From contig CM049313.1 in the NCBI GenBank assembly GCA_026874595.1, forward strand, positions 29,816,008 through 29,880,007: a stretch of 64,000 nt of DNA, read 5' to 3'. A program made the translations under genes and the position numbers. Of the stretch, positions 11,601-22,404 are shown piece by piece. Numbering within the stretch: the first letter of the stretch is position 1; the number at the start of each line of letters is the position of its first letter. The notes under the pieces were generated by a model. That model was given only the letters and a program-made list of their open reading frames with translations, did no database searches and was not told the origin of the DNA. The DNA is from Sipunculus nudus. Lineage: Eukaryota > Annelida > Sipuncula > Golfingiida > Sipunculidae.

Positions 11601-12680
11601 ATTTCAGTGGACAACAAACCGCCATCTGGTGTCTAAATATATCATAAACGGTCAAAGCTGGCAGCGTGAAAATCAGTTGCTTCTTTGGAAGCGCAAGATT
11701 TCCGCTGCCTCGGGAGCGTAACAGATTCAATACTTCAATAGAACTCCAACAGAAAACAAATGTGGAAATTAACTACCTATTTTACAGAGGTTTGTTAGAT
11801 ACAATTCCTCATAGCTGGAAAAAGATGATGAAAAATGGAAAAACACATATGTCTTTCAACACAAGGTTGATTCTTTATTAAATTTGAGGAGTACAACAAA
11901 ACAAGTCTATGATCAAATGATTGAATATAAATATGAGGAACTGACTAACCCCCTGCACAAATGGTGTGTAGATCTTAAAGTACCCTTTCGAGATGAGACT
12001 CTCCAATCATATGCTAAAATTAAAAAAGTCACCAATTCAGTCCAATTAAGAATGTTCCAGTATAAACTTCTCTCACAGATTATATATTTAAACAGTCACA
12101 TTTATAAATCAAACTCGCTGATTGTGAAAAATGTACTTTTTGTATAGAAGAAGTAGAATCCTATACACATTTCTTCTGGTCCTGTAATTTAGTAAAGTTA
12201 CTGTGGTTAGAACTGCACAATTGGTTAAAATCACAAAAGTTTATTGAACAACATGTACAATTTGACTGTGTTAGAATAATATTTGGTGACTATCCGGAAA
12301 TAACTAGAAGTATTGTTTTATTTGTTAAATATTATATCTATACTTGTCGTAGTAAGAAAAATAAACCATCATGTAAAGGTGCTATTGAATATGTTAAATA
12401 TATTATGGACATGGAATATTATATTGCTCTGAAGAACTAAAAGACCTACTTGCACAATGACAAATGGCAAAATTAACTCTTTTTGAGAAACAAATATTTC
12501 TTAAATTTTTTTTAATTTTTAATAAAAATCTAGAAAATTTAAAATTACAGGGGTATAGATGTGCACATTGCGAACAAAGTATCTATTGGAGTGTTTGTAT
12601 GTTAATGGCACTAACTTTCTATTTCTATGTTGTTTCATGTATGTTTTTGTTGAAATAAATATTATTTTTAAAAAATCTGA
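8690..12680 (+). pseudogene. L1-like LINE ORF2: reverse transcriptase to C-terminal Cys/His motif, plus 3' UTR
   Basis: Homology starts at SDHLSISLELD and RGPGYWKLN (end of endonuclease and linker). The RT fingers and palm follow, with NNKTPGLDGIP, NWRPITLLNTDYK, DQTGFIKGR, the catalytic VDYEKAFD, GVRQGCPLSPYLF and the YADD box at 10116-10127. The C-terminal domain follows, then a C-x2-C...H...C motif (12128-12190) and a stop near 12440. Lesions: TAG at 10083-10085, a frameshift between about 10350 and 10435, another near 10910, the 699-bp insertion at 11022-11720, and changes near 11882 and 12120. AATAAA at about 12654 and an A-rich end mark the 3' end. It is dead as a protein-coding element. 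The first ~220 residues of ORF2 are missing here. Confidence 0.9.
11022..11720. mobile_element. 699-bp DNA transposon inserted in LINE ORF2 (9-bp TSD)
   Basis: ACAGATTCA occurs at 11013-11021 and again at 11721-11729. Between the copies the ends are inverted: TACGCTC at the left, GAGCGTA at the right, with imperfect matching over about 17 bp. Removing the insert and one duplicate rejoins the ORF2 reading frame exactly (708 bp = 236 codons; ...GEAYRF then NTSIELQQK). A 9-bp duplication is typical of Mutator-like (MULE) elements. No transposase is encoded, so it is non-autonomous. Confidence 0.85.
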
Positions 12681-12940
12681 AATTTCAAAGGAATTGATTG
12701 AAAAGAGGAGCTTTTATTCAAGTTTTCATACACCATGTCAAGTGTTGTTTACATCTGTAGCCCACCTAGTTGTACAGCCTTCACTTGCATTATGTAACCT
12801 ACCCCCAGGCAGCTTGCCTTGGCTCAGCTTGGCCACTACTAGCAGGCTTCTATGGTAGAGCTTCTGTTTATACATATTTATATTTTAAATTGTGATCCTA
12901 ATTACGAATGCTCAGGGCTAATTCTCATACTTCATCAGGC
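12681..12940. other. Repeat-derived spacer
   Basis: Positions 12851-12936 match 20328-20412 with only a few differences. CTAGTTGTAC also recurs shortly upstream in both places. This shared segment joins abruptly to Ty3 RNase H sequence at about 12941, so it may be a fragment of that element's LTR or an unrelated repeat. Confidence 0.5.
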
Positions 12941-15204
12941 AGACTAACCAGATGGGCAAATAGCATTACAAGGGTACTGTTACATTGTAGTTCACAGGCC
13001 TGGAAGGGCTAACTTAGCAGCCGATGCCATCTCCAGAATAACACATGATGCTGATTCAATTAAAACATCATATGTTGAGAACAGTGATGATGATAATGAT
13101 GACGAGGGCTTGCCTGGAATATTCGCAATAGACCCTGATATCCCAAACTGGCAGCCAGAGTCACCATATGATAATCAGCCAATCCAAGTCACACTTGAAT
13201 ACCAGAATGATTGTTTATCTACCCCCTGCCAGGTGGCCCTTGGTGATGTAATACCAGATCCAGGAGCCTTCAACCCCGCCCCGCCAAGTCAGTCTACTCA
13301 ATCTGACCATATACAGATGTCATTAATTAATGATCTAGATGTAACAGGTGTCATTACAGCACAGCAGGAATGTCCAGAAATAGGTCCAATGTTTAAATAT
13401 CTGAACACTGGCGAGCTCCCAGAAGATAACACTTTGGCTGGGAAAGTAACCTTGGAATCAGTTCAATGTGGCCTCAGAGATGATATGTTATACCACATTT
13501 ATCAGCCCCGATCAAGAGGTAAAACTCCCAGCCTGATACATCAGCTGGTGCTCCCAAAATCTCATAGAGCTCTAATACTTCAACAGTACCATGATTCCTT
13601 AGCAGGTGGTGCTCATCAGGGCTTTGACAGAACATATGCTGCTATCAGACTTCGCTACTTCTGGCCAAAAATGTACCAGGAGATTCATGAATATGTAAAG
13701 ACATGTCAGGCATGTCAAAGAGCCAAAAGGCATCATAATCATAAACATGCTTCTTTAGTTCCCCTTCCTGTAACAGGTGTGTTAGAGGCCTGGCACATGG
13801 ACATCCTCGGTCCACTCACAACCACTCCTGATGGGTACAAGTATATCCTCCTTGTTGTTGACAGGTTTTCTAGATGATGCGAAGCTTTTCCTACCAAAAA
13901 CCAACAGGCTGATACAATAGCCTGGGTGCTTGTTCACTGAAGTGTTTAGTAGATTTGGAGCACCAAAAATACTTGTGATCTTGGCCGCAATTTCATGTCT
14001 CAGCTTGTCAGTAGTCTCTGTGAAATTTTCAGCATAAGACGTCACCATACATCTAGCTACCATCCTCAGACAAATTCTACACGTGAAAAACTTTTTTTTT
14101 TTTTAATAAATTTTATTGCTGAAAATCATACAATACACATGTCACACATAATTGTACAAATCACATCAAATACAATATAAACAAATATATACAAAGCACA
14201 TTGCCTGGATATTATTCCATCTATGTTAAAAATGCTTCCTTACTTTTCCCCATTTTTCTAAATGTGCAGTAATCTTATTTTTCTGTTTTGCTATTATATA
14301 TACATGTGAAAAACTTAATAGCTCCATTGCCCAGACTCTCAGAGCTTATTGCAATGACAAACAATCGGATTGGCCCAAATATTTACCTGGTTTGCTCATG
14401 GCATACAGAACTCCGGCCATCAGAAGCACACAACTGAATCCTTACTTTCTGCTATTCGGCAGAGAGATGCTGAGGCCGATAGATACAGGCTTTATCCCTA
14501 AAGACTCCTTACCAGAAAGTACCAAAAAACACCTCACCAAGATTCTTAAAAATTTTGAGATGGGAGAAGAACTGGCTAAAGAAAACATTAAAGCTAGCCA
14601 AGCTACTTACAAAAACTCCTATGATACAAAGTCCAAACAGCCTACATTTCAATCTGGTGACCGTGTATGGTTACATTCCCCAAAGGTCCCTAAAGGCTTG
14701 TCCTCAAAATTACAAAGGAAATGGACTGGTCCATATTACATAACAGAGACAGGCCCAAACTTTACATATAGAGTTCGGCATTGCAACACAAATAAGGAAC
14801 ATAATTCCTTAGTACATGCCAACAGACTTAAACCTTACTATGATGATGATAAAAGACCTTATGAGATGTCCCAAATGTCCATGTCTGATGATACAGACAA
14901 AACAGAAAATAATATGGACAATGATGAGAATAATATAGACAATGACACACAGCCCAATGATGACAAAACTAACCACAAGGTTGATCAGCCCTTACAGTAT
15001 GATGAAGTGGACAAATTACTTAGTACTGCCATGATAAGAGGCAAAAGACACTACCATGTTAAATGGAAAAGTGACAGTAAAACTACTTGGGAGCCAGAGG
15101 AAAATATTCCCCAAAATCTTAAACATGAATATCATATTACACGTACTCTGAAGGGCAAAAGTAGGAAAGGCAGGAGAGGAAAAAAGTTATCAGCATTTAA
15201 TTAA
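12941..15204 (+). pseudogene. Ty3/gypsy RNase H end, integrase and chromodomain, broken
   Basis: The fragment begins in the last part of RNase H (shifted remnant of a PGRANLAADAISR-type motif) and continues into integrase. The zinc-binding H-H-C-C set is in YHDSLAGGAHQG...CQACQ (13590-13720), and the first catalytic Asp is in WHMDILGP (13794-13817). A TGA at 13875-13877 replaces a Trp codon, and two compensating frameshifts lie near 13930 and 13970. The second Asp (CDLGRNF) is kept. A 212-bp insertion at 14094 separates SYHPQ from the rest, which reads openly at 14392-15204 with a GPY-type module (KWTGPYYI). It ends in a chromodomain (YHVKWKSDSKTTWEPEENI), marking the chromodomain-bearing Ty3 lineage. 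The complete minus-strand pol at 62186-64000 is a relative. Confidence 0.9.
14094..14305 (-). mobile_element. 5'-truncated LINE 3' end (212 bp) inserted in Ty3 integrase
   Basis: GTGAAAAACTT is duplicated at 14083-14093 and 14306-14316. The insert begins with poly-T on the plus strand, so it is a minus-strand copy ending in poly-A after AATAAA. Its minus-strand 5' part encodes about 23 codons ending AHLEKWGKVRKHF and a TAA (14226-14228), typical of the extreme C-terminus of L1/Tx1-type ORF2. This is a target-primed reverse transcription product. Insert plus duplicate (223 bp) shifts the integrase frame, explaining the frame change downstream. Confidence 0.85.
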
Positions 15205-15844
15205 CCATTTACCTTCTTTTTACTCTATGCCACCCCAAGGATACTGCAACTTGTAGAATATGTATATATTGTATATAGCATTATCTATTGCAAAAAAAAA
15301 AGTATATAAATAAAAATCATTTGAAGAACAAACAAACAAATGAAAAAAAAAAAAACTTTTGTGTCTATCAATACAGAACCTGCTATTTGCAAACAGAATT
15401 ATTCCAGTAACTAATGGGAGGTGTCAAACAGACAAGAGCAATATACTTCCACCTGTCTATTCAATCTCTTTGATCATATTTGCTTGAGGGTTTCAAGTTT
15501 TTCATTACCTTAACCTAGTTCCTATTTTTCAAGAATCATATTGCTATCTTTTTTTTTATAGTTTGTGCCCAGATCTCATTTTTGTTCAGTGAGTGTTGTC
15601 TCAGCTGGGAATGTCAATGTATTCACATTTCATGTCTCTTGTCTCAGTGGTCTGATATTCACATAATGCACCATCGTAAGACCACCTCCTTCCTCATAAA
15701 TTTGATAGATTTAGATTGATCTAATCTCTGGGAGAGGTACCTTTGGCCATAAACTTGTGTTCAGTCCTCATAATCTTGAGGAGTAGGCAGAATGGGCATT
15801 ATCACAACCCCAGCATATCTATGGGGCTTTCACTGGTGCATTTT
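15205..15844. other. 3' flank of the Ty3 fragment, A-rich runs
   Basis: Non-coding sequence with poly-A runs at 15292-15301 and 15344-15355 and a TATATAAATAAA stretch. No clear LTR with TG..CA ends could be assigned. Confidence 0.4.
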
Positions 15845-16258
15845 CAGGTTAATATCCGACAGGGAAGTAAACCTGTCAGAAAGGAGTTCCCTGACACACC
15901 TTCATCTATATTTTGTGTTTGTTCATTAGTAAATTCAGGTTAATATCCGACAGGGATGGAAACCTGTCAGAAAGGAGTTCCCTGACATACCTTCATCTAT
16001 ATTTTGTGTTTGTTCATAAGTAAATTCAGGTTAATATCTGACAGGGAAGGAAACCTGTCAGAAAGGAGTTCTCTGATGCACCTTCATCTATTCTGTGTTT
16101 GTTCATTAGTAAATTCAGGTTAATATCCGACAGGGAAGGAAACCTGTCAGAAAGGAGTTCCCTGATGCACCTTCATCTATATTTTGTGTTTGTTCATTAG
16201 TAAATTCAGGTTAATATCCGACAGGGAAGGAAACCTGTCAGAAAGGAGTTCCCTGAAA
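15845..16258. repeat. 91-bp minisatellite, five copies
   Basis: Units start at 15845, 15936, 16027, 16116 and 16207 (periods 91, 91, 89, 91). Each contains GACAGG...CCTGTC and CAGGGAA...TTCCCTG complementary segments, so each unit can fold. The last copy is cut short after TTCCCTGA. Confidence 0.95.
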
Positions 16259-17820
16259 ACCCCACTTCCAAATTCATAACAAAAGAGTGCTCCTTTATTT
16301 AGGGTATGTTTTTATTCCTGTTCATATCTTCTGCAGATTACATTTTTTTTTTATAATTTGTTTTTATAACCTTATGGTTTAGCACCTTCATGCAAACAAG
16401 TTCAGTGATTATTTAAATATCTCACATATGTGTTTTTAGGGGTACTGCCCATTTTATTGTTGTACCCCATACATGTGAAACATATCCAGACCTTTTCTTT
16501 ATTTTACATCATGTATTAAATGTTTAGACTAACTTCCTATTATGTTAATTCAGGTTAGCCTGAGTTATAATGAGTCTTATCTTGTTGTCATGCCTACTTT
16601 ACATTGATACTGATTCTTTCAAGTCAGAACTTTAATATTCAATCTTACATTTAATTATAATTCATAAAGCAGCTGCAATCCCTAGCAGTCACTTGTGACT
16701 GGTGATGTTTAACTTCCACATGTGAATCTTTATGCCTTAATGTGAAATAATGTATATGTTTGTATCTGCATATGTTAATGACACAAATGTGCTACCCGCC
16801 TAGTGTATGTCAAATGGAATGTCATAAATAATGAAATAAGTTAGGGAAAACATAATTTCTGCAGTGCATTAAAAGGTCAGTTTATATTAAAATGAAATAT
16901 CAGATCATAAAGTGTAGTTAGAGAGACAGAGCTAATAATATTTGGTAAAGTTGTCAGCTGTTGTTGTCATCATGTTTGTTTACATCCGTGCTGGCTCCGG
17001 GACTGGTCGCCACCTGTTCTCATCGCCACCAGACCTGAACGCCACCTACGATGATCGCCCCCTGGGATTGGTCGCCCCCTGTTCGCGATCGCACCTGATC
17101 ATTTAAGAGTTTAGAAATCGCAACCATCATTAAACAACGTTATAGATCAACAGTTTTATTTGGTGTTACATATATACTCTTTTTTGTCGGTTTTATTGTG
17201 TGTCCGAAAAGGTTTAAGGCCGGATGTGACAGTATTTTCGTTAATAAATAGTGCCAGTTCAGCTATCCTAATCACAGACTAATGGACACTTTCTTTGTAG
17301 AAATCTATGAAATGATTAATATTTGAATGAAGGTAATATAAAGTTTATTTAAAATCATTCAACACTATTACTTATTACTGAATATTATTATTATACTTTT
17401 ATTATAATTTTATTATCATTATCATTATGTATAATTGTAGACGTATTTTTAAAAGTCTTTACATTTAGTGCAATTACGGAACCACGGAAAGTAATCACCC
17501 CTCAATAATGTTAAGGTTTATTATATTCAGATTGAAGCAAGAGCACCGCAAATGTGCATATAATACGCCCGTTTTATATCTTGTGATATTATTCTTGACC
17601 AAGTGGCTCATGACCCTATTGAATATGGGAGGATTTTGAAGGATTTTGCCCATAATCGAACTCAGGCAAGGTAATCTGATGGTAAGTAGTTATTGTAAGT
17701 TTGGTGAGGGACAGACGAACGGTGGGTATAATACTCCCGTCATAAAAAAGAAACGGAACATTCTCACGTTTAAATAAAAGTTTATTACAACAAATAAAAT
17801 AAAGCAAATGTGAGGCAGTA
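16259..17820. other. Spacer, no gene recognised
   Basis: AT-rich non-coding DNA. At 16980-17110 there is a local GC-richer block with repeated TCGCCACC / GGTCGCC motifs of unknown meaning. Confidence 0.45.
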
Positions 17821-18064
17821 CATACAACTTTATTTAAAAAAATTTACATTCACAAAAAGAATATGAAGAGAACGAAAAACTATATATAACATTATGTACA
17901 TGATACGAAGAAGAACTTTACGATTTTATTTACAAAACATCAGGAGACAGTACATAGGAAATTATTTACAAAACATCAGAACATATTTACATTTAACGAG
18001 AACAAAAAATGAAGAGAACAAGAGAACTATATACAACATTATTTACATGATATCAGGAAGAGCT

Positions 18065-19126
18065 TCACACGCGTGTAGGCGGACAATATACTTTACTCAT
18101 TTCCTTAAAAAGAATGTTAATGTCGATCTCTCCGGCCGCATGTTTGTCCCACAGTTCGAAGATCTTTCCTTGCTGACGTTTGTACCGTTCACGCTGGTCT
18201 CTTTTCAGTTTATCCTCGGCCACTAACTGCGTCTGCAAAGAGACCAGTTTCGCTTCGTCATGGAGAAAGTCGACTAGCTGGTAGAAAGGCATGTTGCACC
18301 GTCGGACCTTGGCGTTCACGCGACGATGCCATCCTTCCGTATCATTGTTGGTTCTTACAGCTCTGCCATATCCTGACCATGTAGCTGGTGGGTATTGAGC
18401 AGTTTCTACGTAGTTGTTGTGGATGTATTCAAGGAGCTGACGAAGAGGTGGAGCCATCGGCGTGGTTGCTGTGTCTAATTCCATTATGCTGTTCAGCAGT
18501 GGCGGGATTGCTTCGGATGGCATTAACGGCAGTGAGAACAGCCGTCGTATAAACTTGTGTGCGTTGCTGTCACTCTGGTAGGTCACTGCCAGTCCCAGAT
18601 TCTGCACCTTGGCCCATACGTTCTGGCACCAATGAAAGGAACAGCCACGTGGAGCTACGGCGGGCATAACCTCCCGTATGGATGCCCAAACGGCTGGTTC
18701 AAAGTCCATTATCATGGAGTTAACTGCAGGTGGTGATGGAAGAGCCTCTAATAGGCGCCGAAACACAGCGTTGTAGTCCTCAGTTTTCCTTTTTGACATG
18801 AACACGAACACCAGCGGCACTTGCTTCATGGAGTCTTCGTGGCGGATGAATGCATGGATAGACCAGAGCTGCATGAACGGATCATCCATGACCTTGAATG
18901 TGCCATCCACATACCACTCTCTTGCTGTATGTAGCAGCCGCAACTGGTGGTCTGTGTACAATATGATGTGCCTACGGTCGAGCACTTGGACGTCGTGGTA
19001 GGTGAATCCTTCCGGCATGGCGTCATCTTGGATTGTGAACATCACTCCGGTCGGGTTCGGGGGCCTTTCCTTTTCTCTGTTCTTGTTCACTTGTCTGATA
19101 AGACTTGACACGACGCTGGGGAATTG
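18065..19126 (-). CDS. MULE-type transposase domain protein (partial gene, open frame)
   Basis: An open minus-strand frame of about 353 codons encodes a Mutator-like transposase catalytic domain. The first acidic residue is in EWYVDGTFKVM, the second in NSMIMDFEPAVWASI, followed by GCSFHWCQ (conserved C..H pair), and the third in NNDTEGWHRR. These are the MULE DDE positions at family-like spacing. The N-terminal FLYWCH or WRKY/GCM1-type zinc finger is absent, and a stop lies just upstream of NTTEQFPS. The N-terminus may therefore be on another exon; minus-strand CCCCAG near 19112 is a possible acceptor, or the copy is truncated. Minus-strand AATAAA motifs lie in the 17820-18060 region, which also holds short internal duplications. 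Terminal repeats were not found, so I cannot say whether it is an active transposon, a remnant or a host-adopted gene. Confidence 0.8.
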   Translation of the reverse strand, partial: QFPSVVSSLIRQVNKNREKERPPNPTGVMFTIQDDAMPEGFTYHDVQVLDRRHIILYTDHQLRLLHTAREWYVDGTFKVMDDPFMQLWSIHAFIRHEDSMKQVPLVFVFMSKRKTEDYNAVFRRLLEALPSPPAVNSMIMDFEPAVWASIREVMPAVAPRGCSFHWCQNVWAKVQNLGLAVTYQSDSNAHKFIRRLFSLPLMPSEAIPPLLNSIMELDTATTPMAPPLRQLLEYIHNNYVETAQYPPATWSGYGRAVRTNNDTEGWHRRVNAKVRRCNMPFYQLVDFLHDEAKLVSLQTQLVAEDKLKRDQRERYKRQQGKIFELWDKHAAGEIDINILFKEMSKVYCPPTRV

Positions 19127-19197
19127 TTCCGTAGTATTTTATTTATTATGTACGTAAATGGACTTACTGTACCATGATTTATTATAATTAGATGACA

Positions 19198-19334
19198 GAA
19201 GGTTCTAGAGAATTCAGGTAATGTGTATTTTCCAATAGGTAAATTCTAGAAAATCCCGTAGGTGCTAGTCTTGACCAGAAACGACCTGATTGTTCTAGAG
19301 ACTTCTAGAAGTTTCGGTTACCCAGGTATAAATA
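19198..19334 (+). promoter_or_regulatory. Heat-shock-type promoter: three phased HSEs and a TATA box
   Basis: Heat-shock elements are alternating GAA/TTC blocks every 5 bases. Three such arrays are present: GAA-TTC-GAG-TTC at 19198-19215, TTC-GAA-TCC at 19244-19256, and a five-block array TTC-GAG-TTC-GAA-TTC starting at 19293, 19298, 19303, 19308 and 19313. TATAAATA follows at 19327-19334. HSF binding is inferred from known consensus. No heat-shock coding sequence follows, so the promoter may belong to an LTR or a lost gene. It points away from the MULE gene. Confidence 0.75.
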
Positions 19335-19709
19335 GGGCGGTGTCAAGGCCGGGAGGAGAGGGGAATGAATTTGGAAGTTACCGTCAACTGGTGACAGGTC
19401 GTTTTATGTCAACGACAGATTAGTTGAACACCGAGCGGGGTGTGTTACAAATTCCGCGAGGACAGTATTAGTCCTGGAGAGAATATACATAGGTGCAGCC
19501 GATTAGGGCGTTAGAAGATATACGTGATTGGTATTTGTTGAAGACGTTGTTATTGTGAGATTGGAGCCAGTCAACGACGACGGTGGCCAATTGTTGGATG
19601 TTACCGGAATAAACCGTGTTCTTCAGTTCAGACAACGAGTGGTATTTTGGACTTTTCTGTGTGAAAGAACTCGGGAATATATGTCCGCTGCGTGTGTGGT
19701 GTGACAGTT
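19335..19709 (+). other. Putative transcribed leader downstream of the HSE/TATA promoter
   Basis: This stretch has higher GC than its surroundings, no long ORF (the first ATG at about 19366 stops after nine codons), and an AATAAA at 19608-19613. TATA, then AATAAA about 280 bp later, then a GTGTGACA end would fit an LTR R-U5. However, no primer-binding site follows and no partner copy is in the window. Confidence 0.4.
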
Positions 19710-19896
19710 AACATATTATTTTTTATTTAATGAACAATGAACTGTATCAGAATATGGACTATGAGAAACTCATTAATGCAAAAAGTGGACTTTTGAACAT
19801 GAATTTATAATTCATATAATTAACCCGCATGTCCATGGGGCATATGGTCTTTGTTCAGCCTCAACACTTGCTATGTGCACACAATGTAAACTAAAA

Positions 19897-19967
<71 letters not shown>

Positions 19968-20327
19968 ATATTCTTGTTGATTACCAAGTTAATGGACAGC
20001 CTTGTAGAAGTAAACTTGAAGTATATACATAACTGGTAATTTGTAAAGATATAGTCAAATATTTCTGCATATATTCTAATTTATTCATGAAAGCAATGCT
20101 TCTGTGCTCTATCCTACTTAATTGATCTTGATACATATTGATAAACCTTTGATATGATATTGTGTAGTAGATGTCTGTATTTAAATGGTCACCGCTGAAT
20201 AGCCTAGATCTTTAACTGAATATGCACATCCAGCTAATGCTGAGAAAGTTAATGAACAAGTATATTATTCAGAGGTCATATTATTTATCTTAGCTTGGGG
20301 ACCAAGCTAGTTGTACCCCACCCATAT
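19710..20327. other. AT-rich spacer with (TA)n microsatellite
   Basis: About 32 TA dinucleotides run from 19899 to 19963. Nothing else was recognised. Confidence 0.6.
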
Positions 20328-20412
20328 TATGGTAGAGCTTCTGTTTATACATATTTATATTTTAAATTGTGATCCTAATTGTGAATGCTAAGGGCTAATT
20401 CTCATACTTCAT
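20328..20412 (+). repeat. Second copy of the 12851-12936 segment
   Basis: Begins with TATGGTAGAGCTTCTG and ends CTCATACTTCAT, differing at only a few positions from the copy next to the Ty3 integrase fragment. Confidence 0.8.
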
Positions 20413-20926
20413 TAGTTTTAACTCTATTAACAGTGATGCTGTGAACTCAAGCCATATGCAGGGCATGTGGTCACAGCATGATATAGGCTGGTGAGCAAAC
20501 CAGCCTGTATCTACACATGGCTGATTAAGGGTCTCCAACTGTGTGTTTTGTCAAACTGATGTATGTGCTCTTAGCTCAGCACATAGGCCTTTATATATAA
20601 TGATATTCAGTTTAAATGTACTTTGCTATTAGTTTTAACAGAATCCAGATTTTCTAAATCATTCCTTTTGTTACTATGAAGATAATTGTTATATTAGGGG
20701 AATTATAGAAAGTCTATAAATTTGGATTGCACTAGCATTGCCATTTATTATATAAATACTAAATACTATGTACTGATTTTGAGCACACATGTTCATATAA
20801 CATCTATCTTTAATCAGTGTAAAATTAAGAGAAATCTTTGCAGTAACTTTTAAATTATGAGTATATTTGTATATGATCTAAAACACATAATTCTTAATCT
20901 TAGTTCATTTAGCTCTATCGAGCGTG
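20413..20926. other. Spacer, no gene recognised
   Basis: AT-rich non-coding sequence between the shared repeat segment and the LTR-like block. Confidence 0.4.
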
Positions 20927-21152
20927 GGTCAGTTGTAAACTGACCAATGAGCTCCCTGCTGGCAGTTATTACATAAGGCCAGCGGGACTGTTAATGGGCA
21001 GTCAGGCAGCAGACACAGATAGTCCAGCACCAGCCATGCAGCCAGCCATTACAATGTTTGATGCTCGCCATATTTGTTTGTAACTGGAATCAGTAAATTG
21101 TGAATAAAGGATTGTGAAACTACAAGGTTGTTCTATCAAGATCCCGCGGGAC
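20927..21152 (+). repeat. LTR-like block with palindromes and polyadenylation signal
   Basis: Begins with the perfect hairpin GGTCAGTT-GTA-AACTGACC (20927-20945) and has AATAAAGG at 21103. It ends in the palindrome TCCCGCGGGA followed by CA (about 21142-21152). Composition and signal order resemble the promoter-to-U5 part of an LTR. No partner LTR or primer site was confirmed. Confidence 0.35.
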
Positions 21153-22174
21153 AATACTTCCCCTCTGTCCTGCACACCCACCCCCCTAGATGGTGCATTA
21201 ACCAGATGAATGTTATAATTTTCTGTATTTCATTTTATTCTTGGCTATGCAATGCTACATTTCAGATTTTGTATTTACCACCAGGGTTACAATGATTAAA
21301 GTGCACATTTAATTGTGTCCACAAAGTGGTGTATTGCTATGAAAGTGTGGATGTTCATCAGATAAGAAATTCCTTACTTGAGAAGAGTAAAAACTTCACC
21401 AGGTAAGAAATTGACTATTAATTCCAGTAATAAATTATAGCTTAGATTGTAATTAGCATAATGATATTGTTTGTCCCTCATTCAACCAACAGTGTGTGTA
21501 CTTTATTTGAAAAGATTTTTTATTTTACCAAATTACTGAATCTTTTATTTTATTTCGAAGAATTAGATTTAGCATGTACTGAAAACTCCAATGTGCAAAA
21601 CTTTTTAATAGTGATTCAAGGAATAATCTTGTAGATGCCATGTTGTGGCATTATTTTCTATTAAATTCAGTTTAAACATTTGTGATTTAAAAATAATAAA
21701 AATATATGTGTATGCATAATATGACCCAATATGAGCTACACTCTGGATATATAAAGATTGCAACTTAGAATTCTATTATTTTAACTTATATTTTCAGTGT
21801 TTTTTAATACAAATTTATAAAACTTGTAAATAAAAAAAATAATCAGATAAAAACTATTTTAATGGAAAAAGTGGATATGCTTAAATAATAGGCTTATTTA
21901 TAAACTTAAATGCATTATTCCCTTGAAAGTGAAATAAAGGTATTAGTCCATTTTGTCCACTGGCCTGTCCATCTGTAAATTTTTTATATGCATCACAGTA
22001 TCTCAAAACTTTTACTGTTTTTCTTCATGACAGTCTTGTCAGAGTATTAGTTTGCAAATATATATTCAGAACTTTACTATAACCAAGTAACAGGGCCTCT
22101 TTCCTCATAGCTTCTCATATGCTTATATAAATGAAAAAACAGAATATTTTGCATTTGCAAAAATTTCAAACTTA
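21153..22174. other. AT-rich spacer, no gene recognised
   Basis: Low-complexity AT-rich DNA. The last ~200 bp may be the body of the element whose terminus lies at 22175-22206. Confidence 0.4.
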
Positions 22175-22206
22175 AGCTGAGTTCCGTGACCCATGGGTCC
22201 CTTGTT
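22175..22206 (-). repeat. Hairpin-family terminus (inverted)
   Basis: Minus-strand copy of the recurrent end: ACAAGGGACCCATGGGTC followed by CGGAACTCAGCTT. The 12-bp palindrome GACCCATGGGTC is intact. Confidence 0.7.
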
Positions 22207-22404
22207 TTAAAATGTCCTAGTCCGAAACTTGCAGGTCCGAAACATCCATTTTGCTTAAATCATAATACTAAGGTAGATATGCAGGACATAAGAGGATCAA
22301 TATTTAATTTTAAAAATAATCCTCCATTCATACTCCCAAACTTTGCACAGGTTTGCATTAGTCCTGTAGTTTCAATTTAAACAATGAAAAAATTTCAATT
22401 AAAT

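Noticed and set aside
15845-16258. Possible CRISPR-like array
   Set aside because: Repeats are contiguous 91-bp units without unique spacers, in a eukaryotic TE landscape, and no cas genes are present.
18065-19126. Domesticated host gene from a MULE
   Set aside because: The frame is open, but no evidence separates domestication from a recent or partial transposon. Terminal repeats and expression are unknown.
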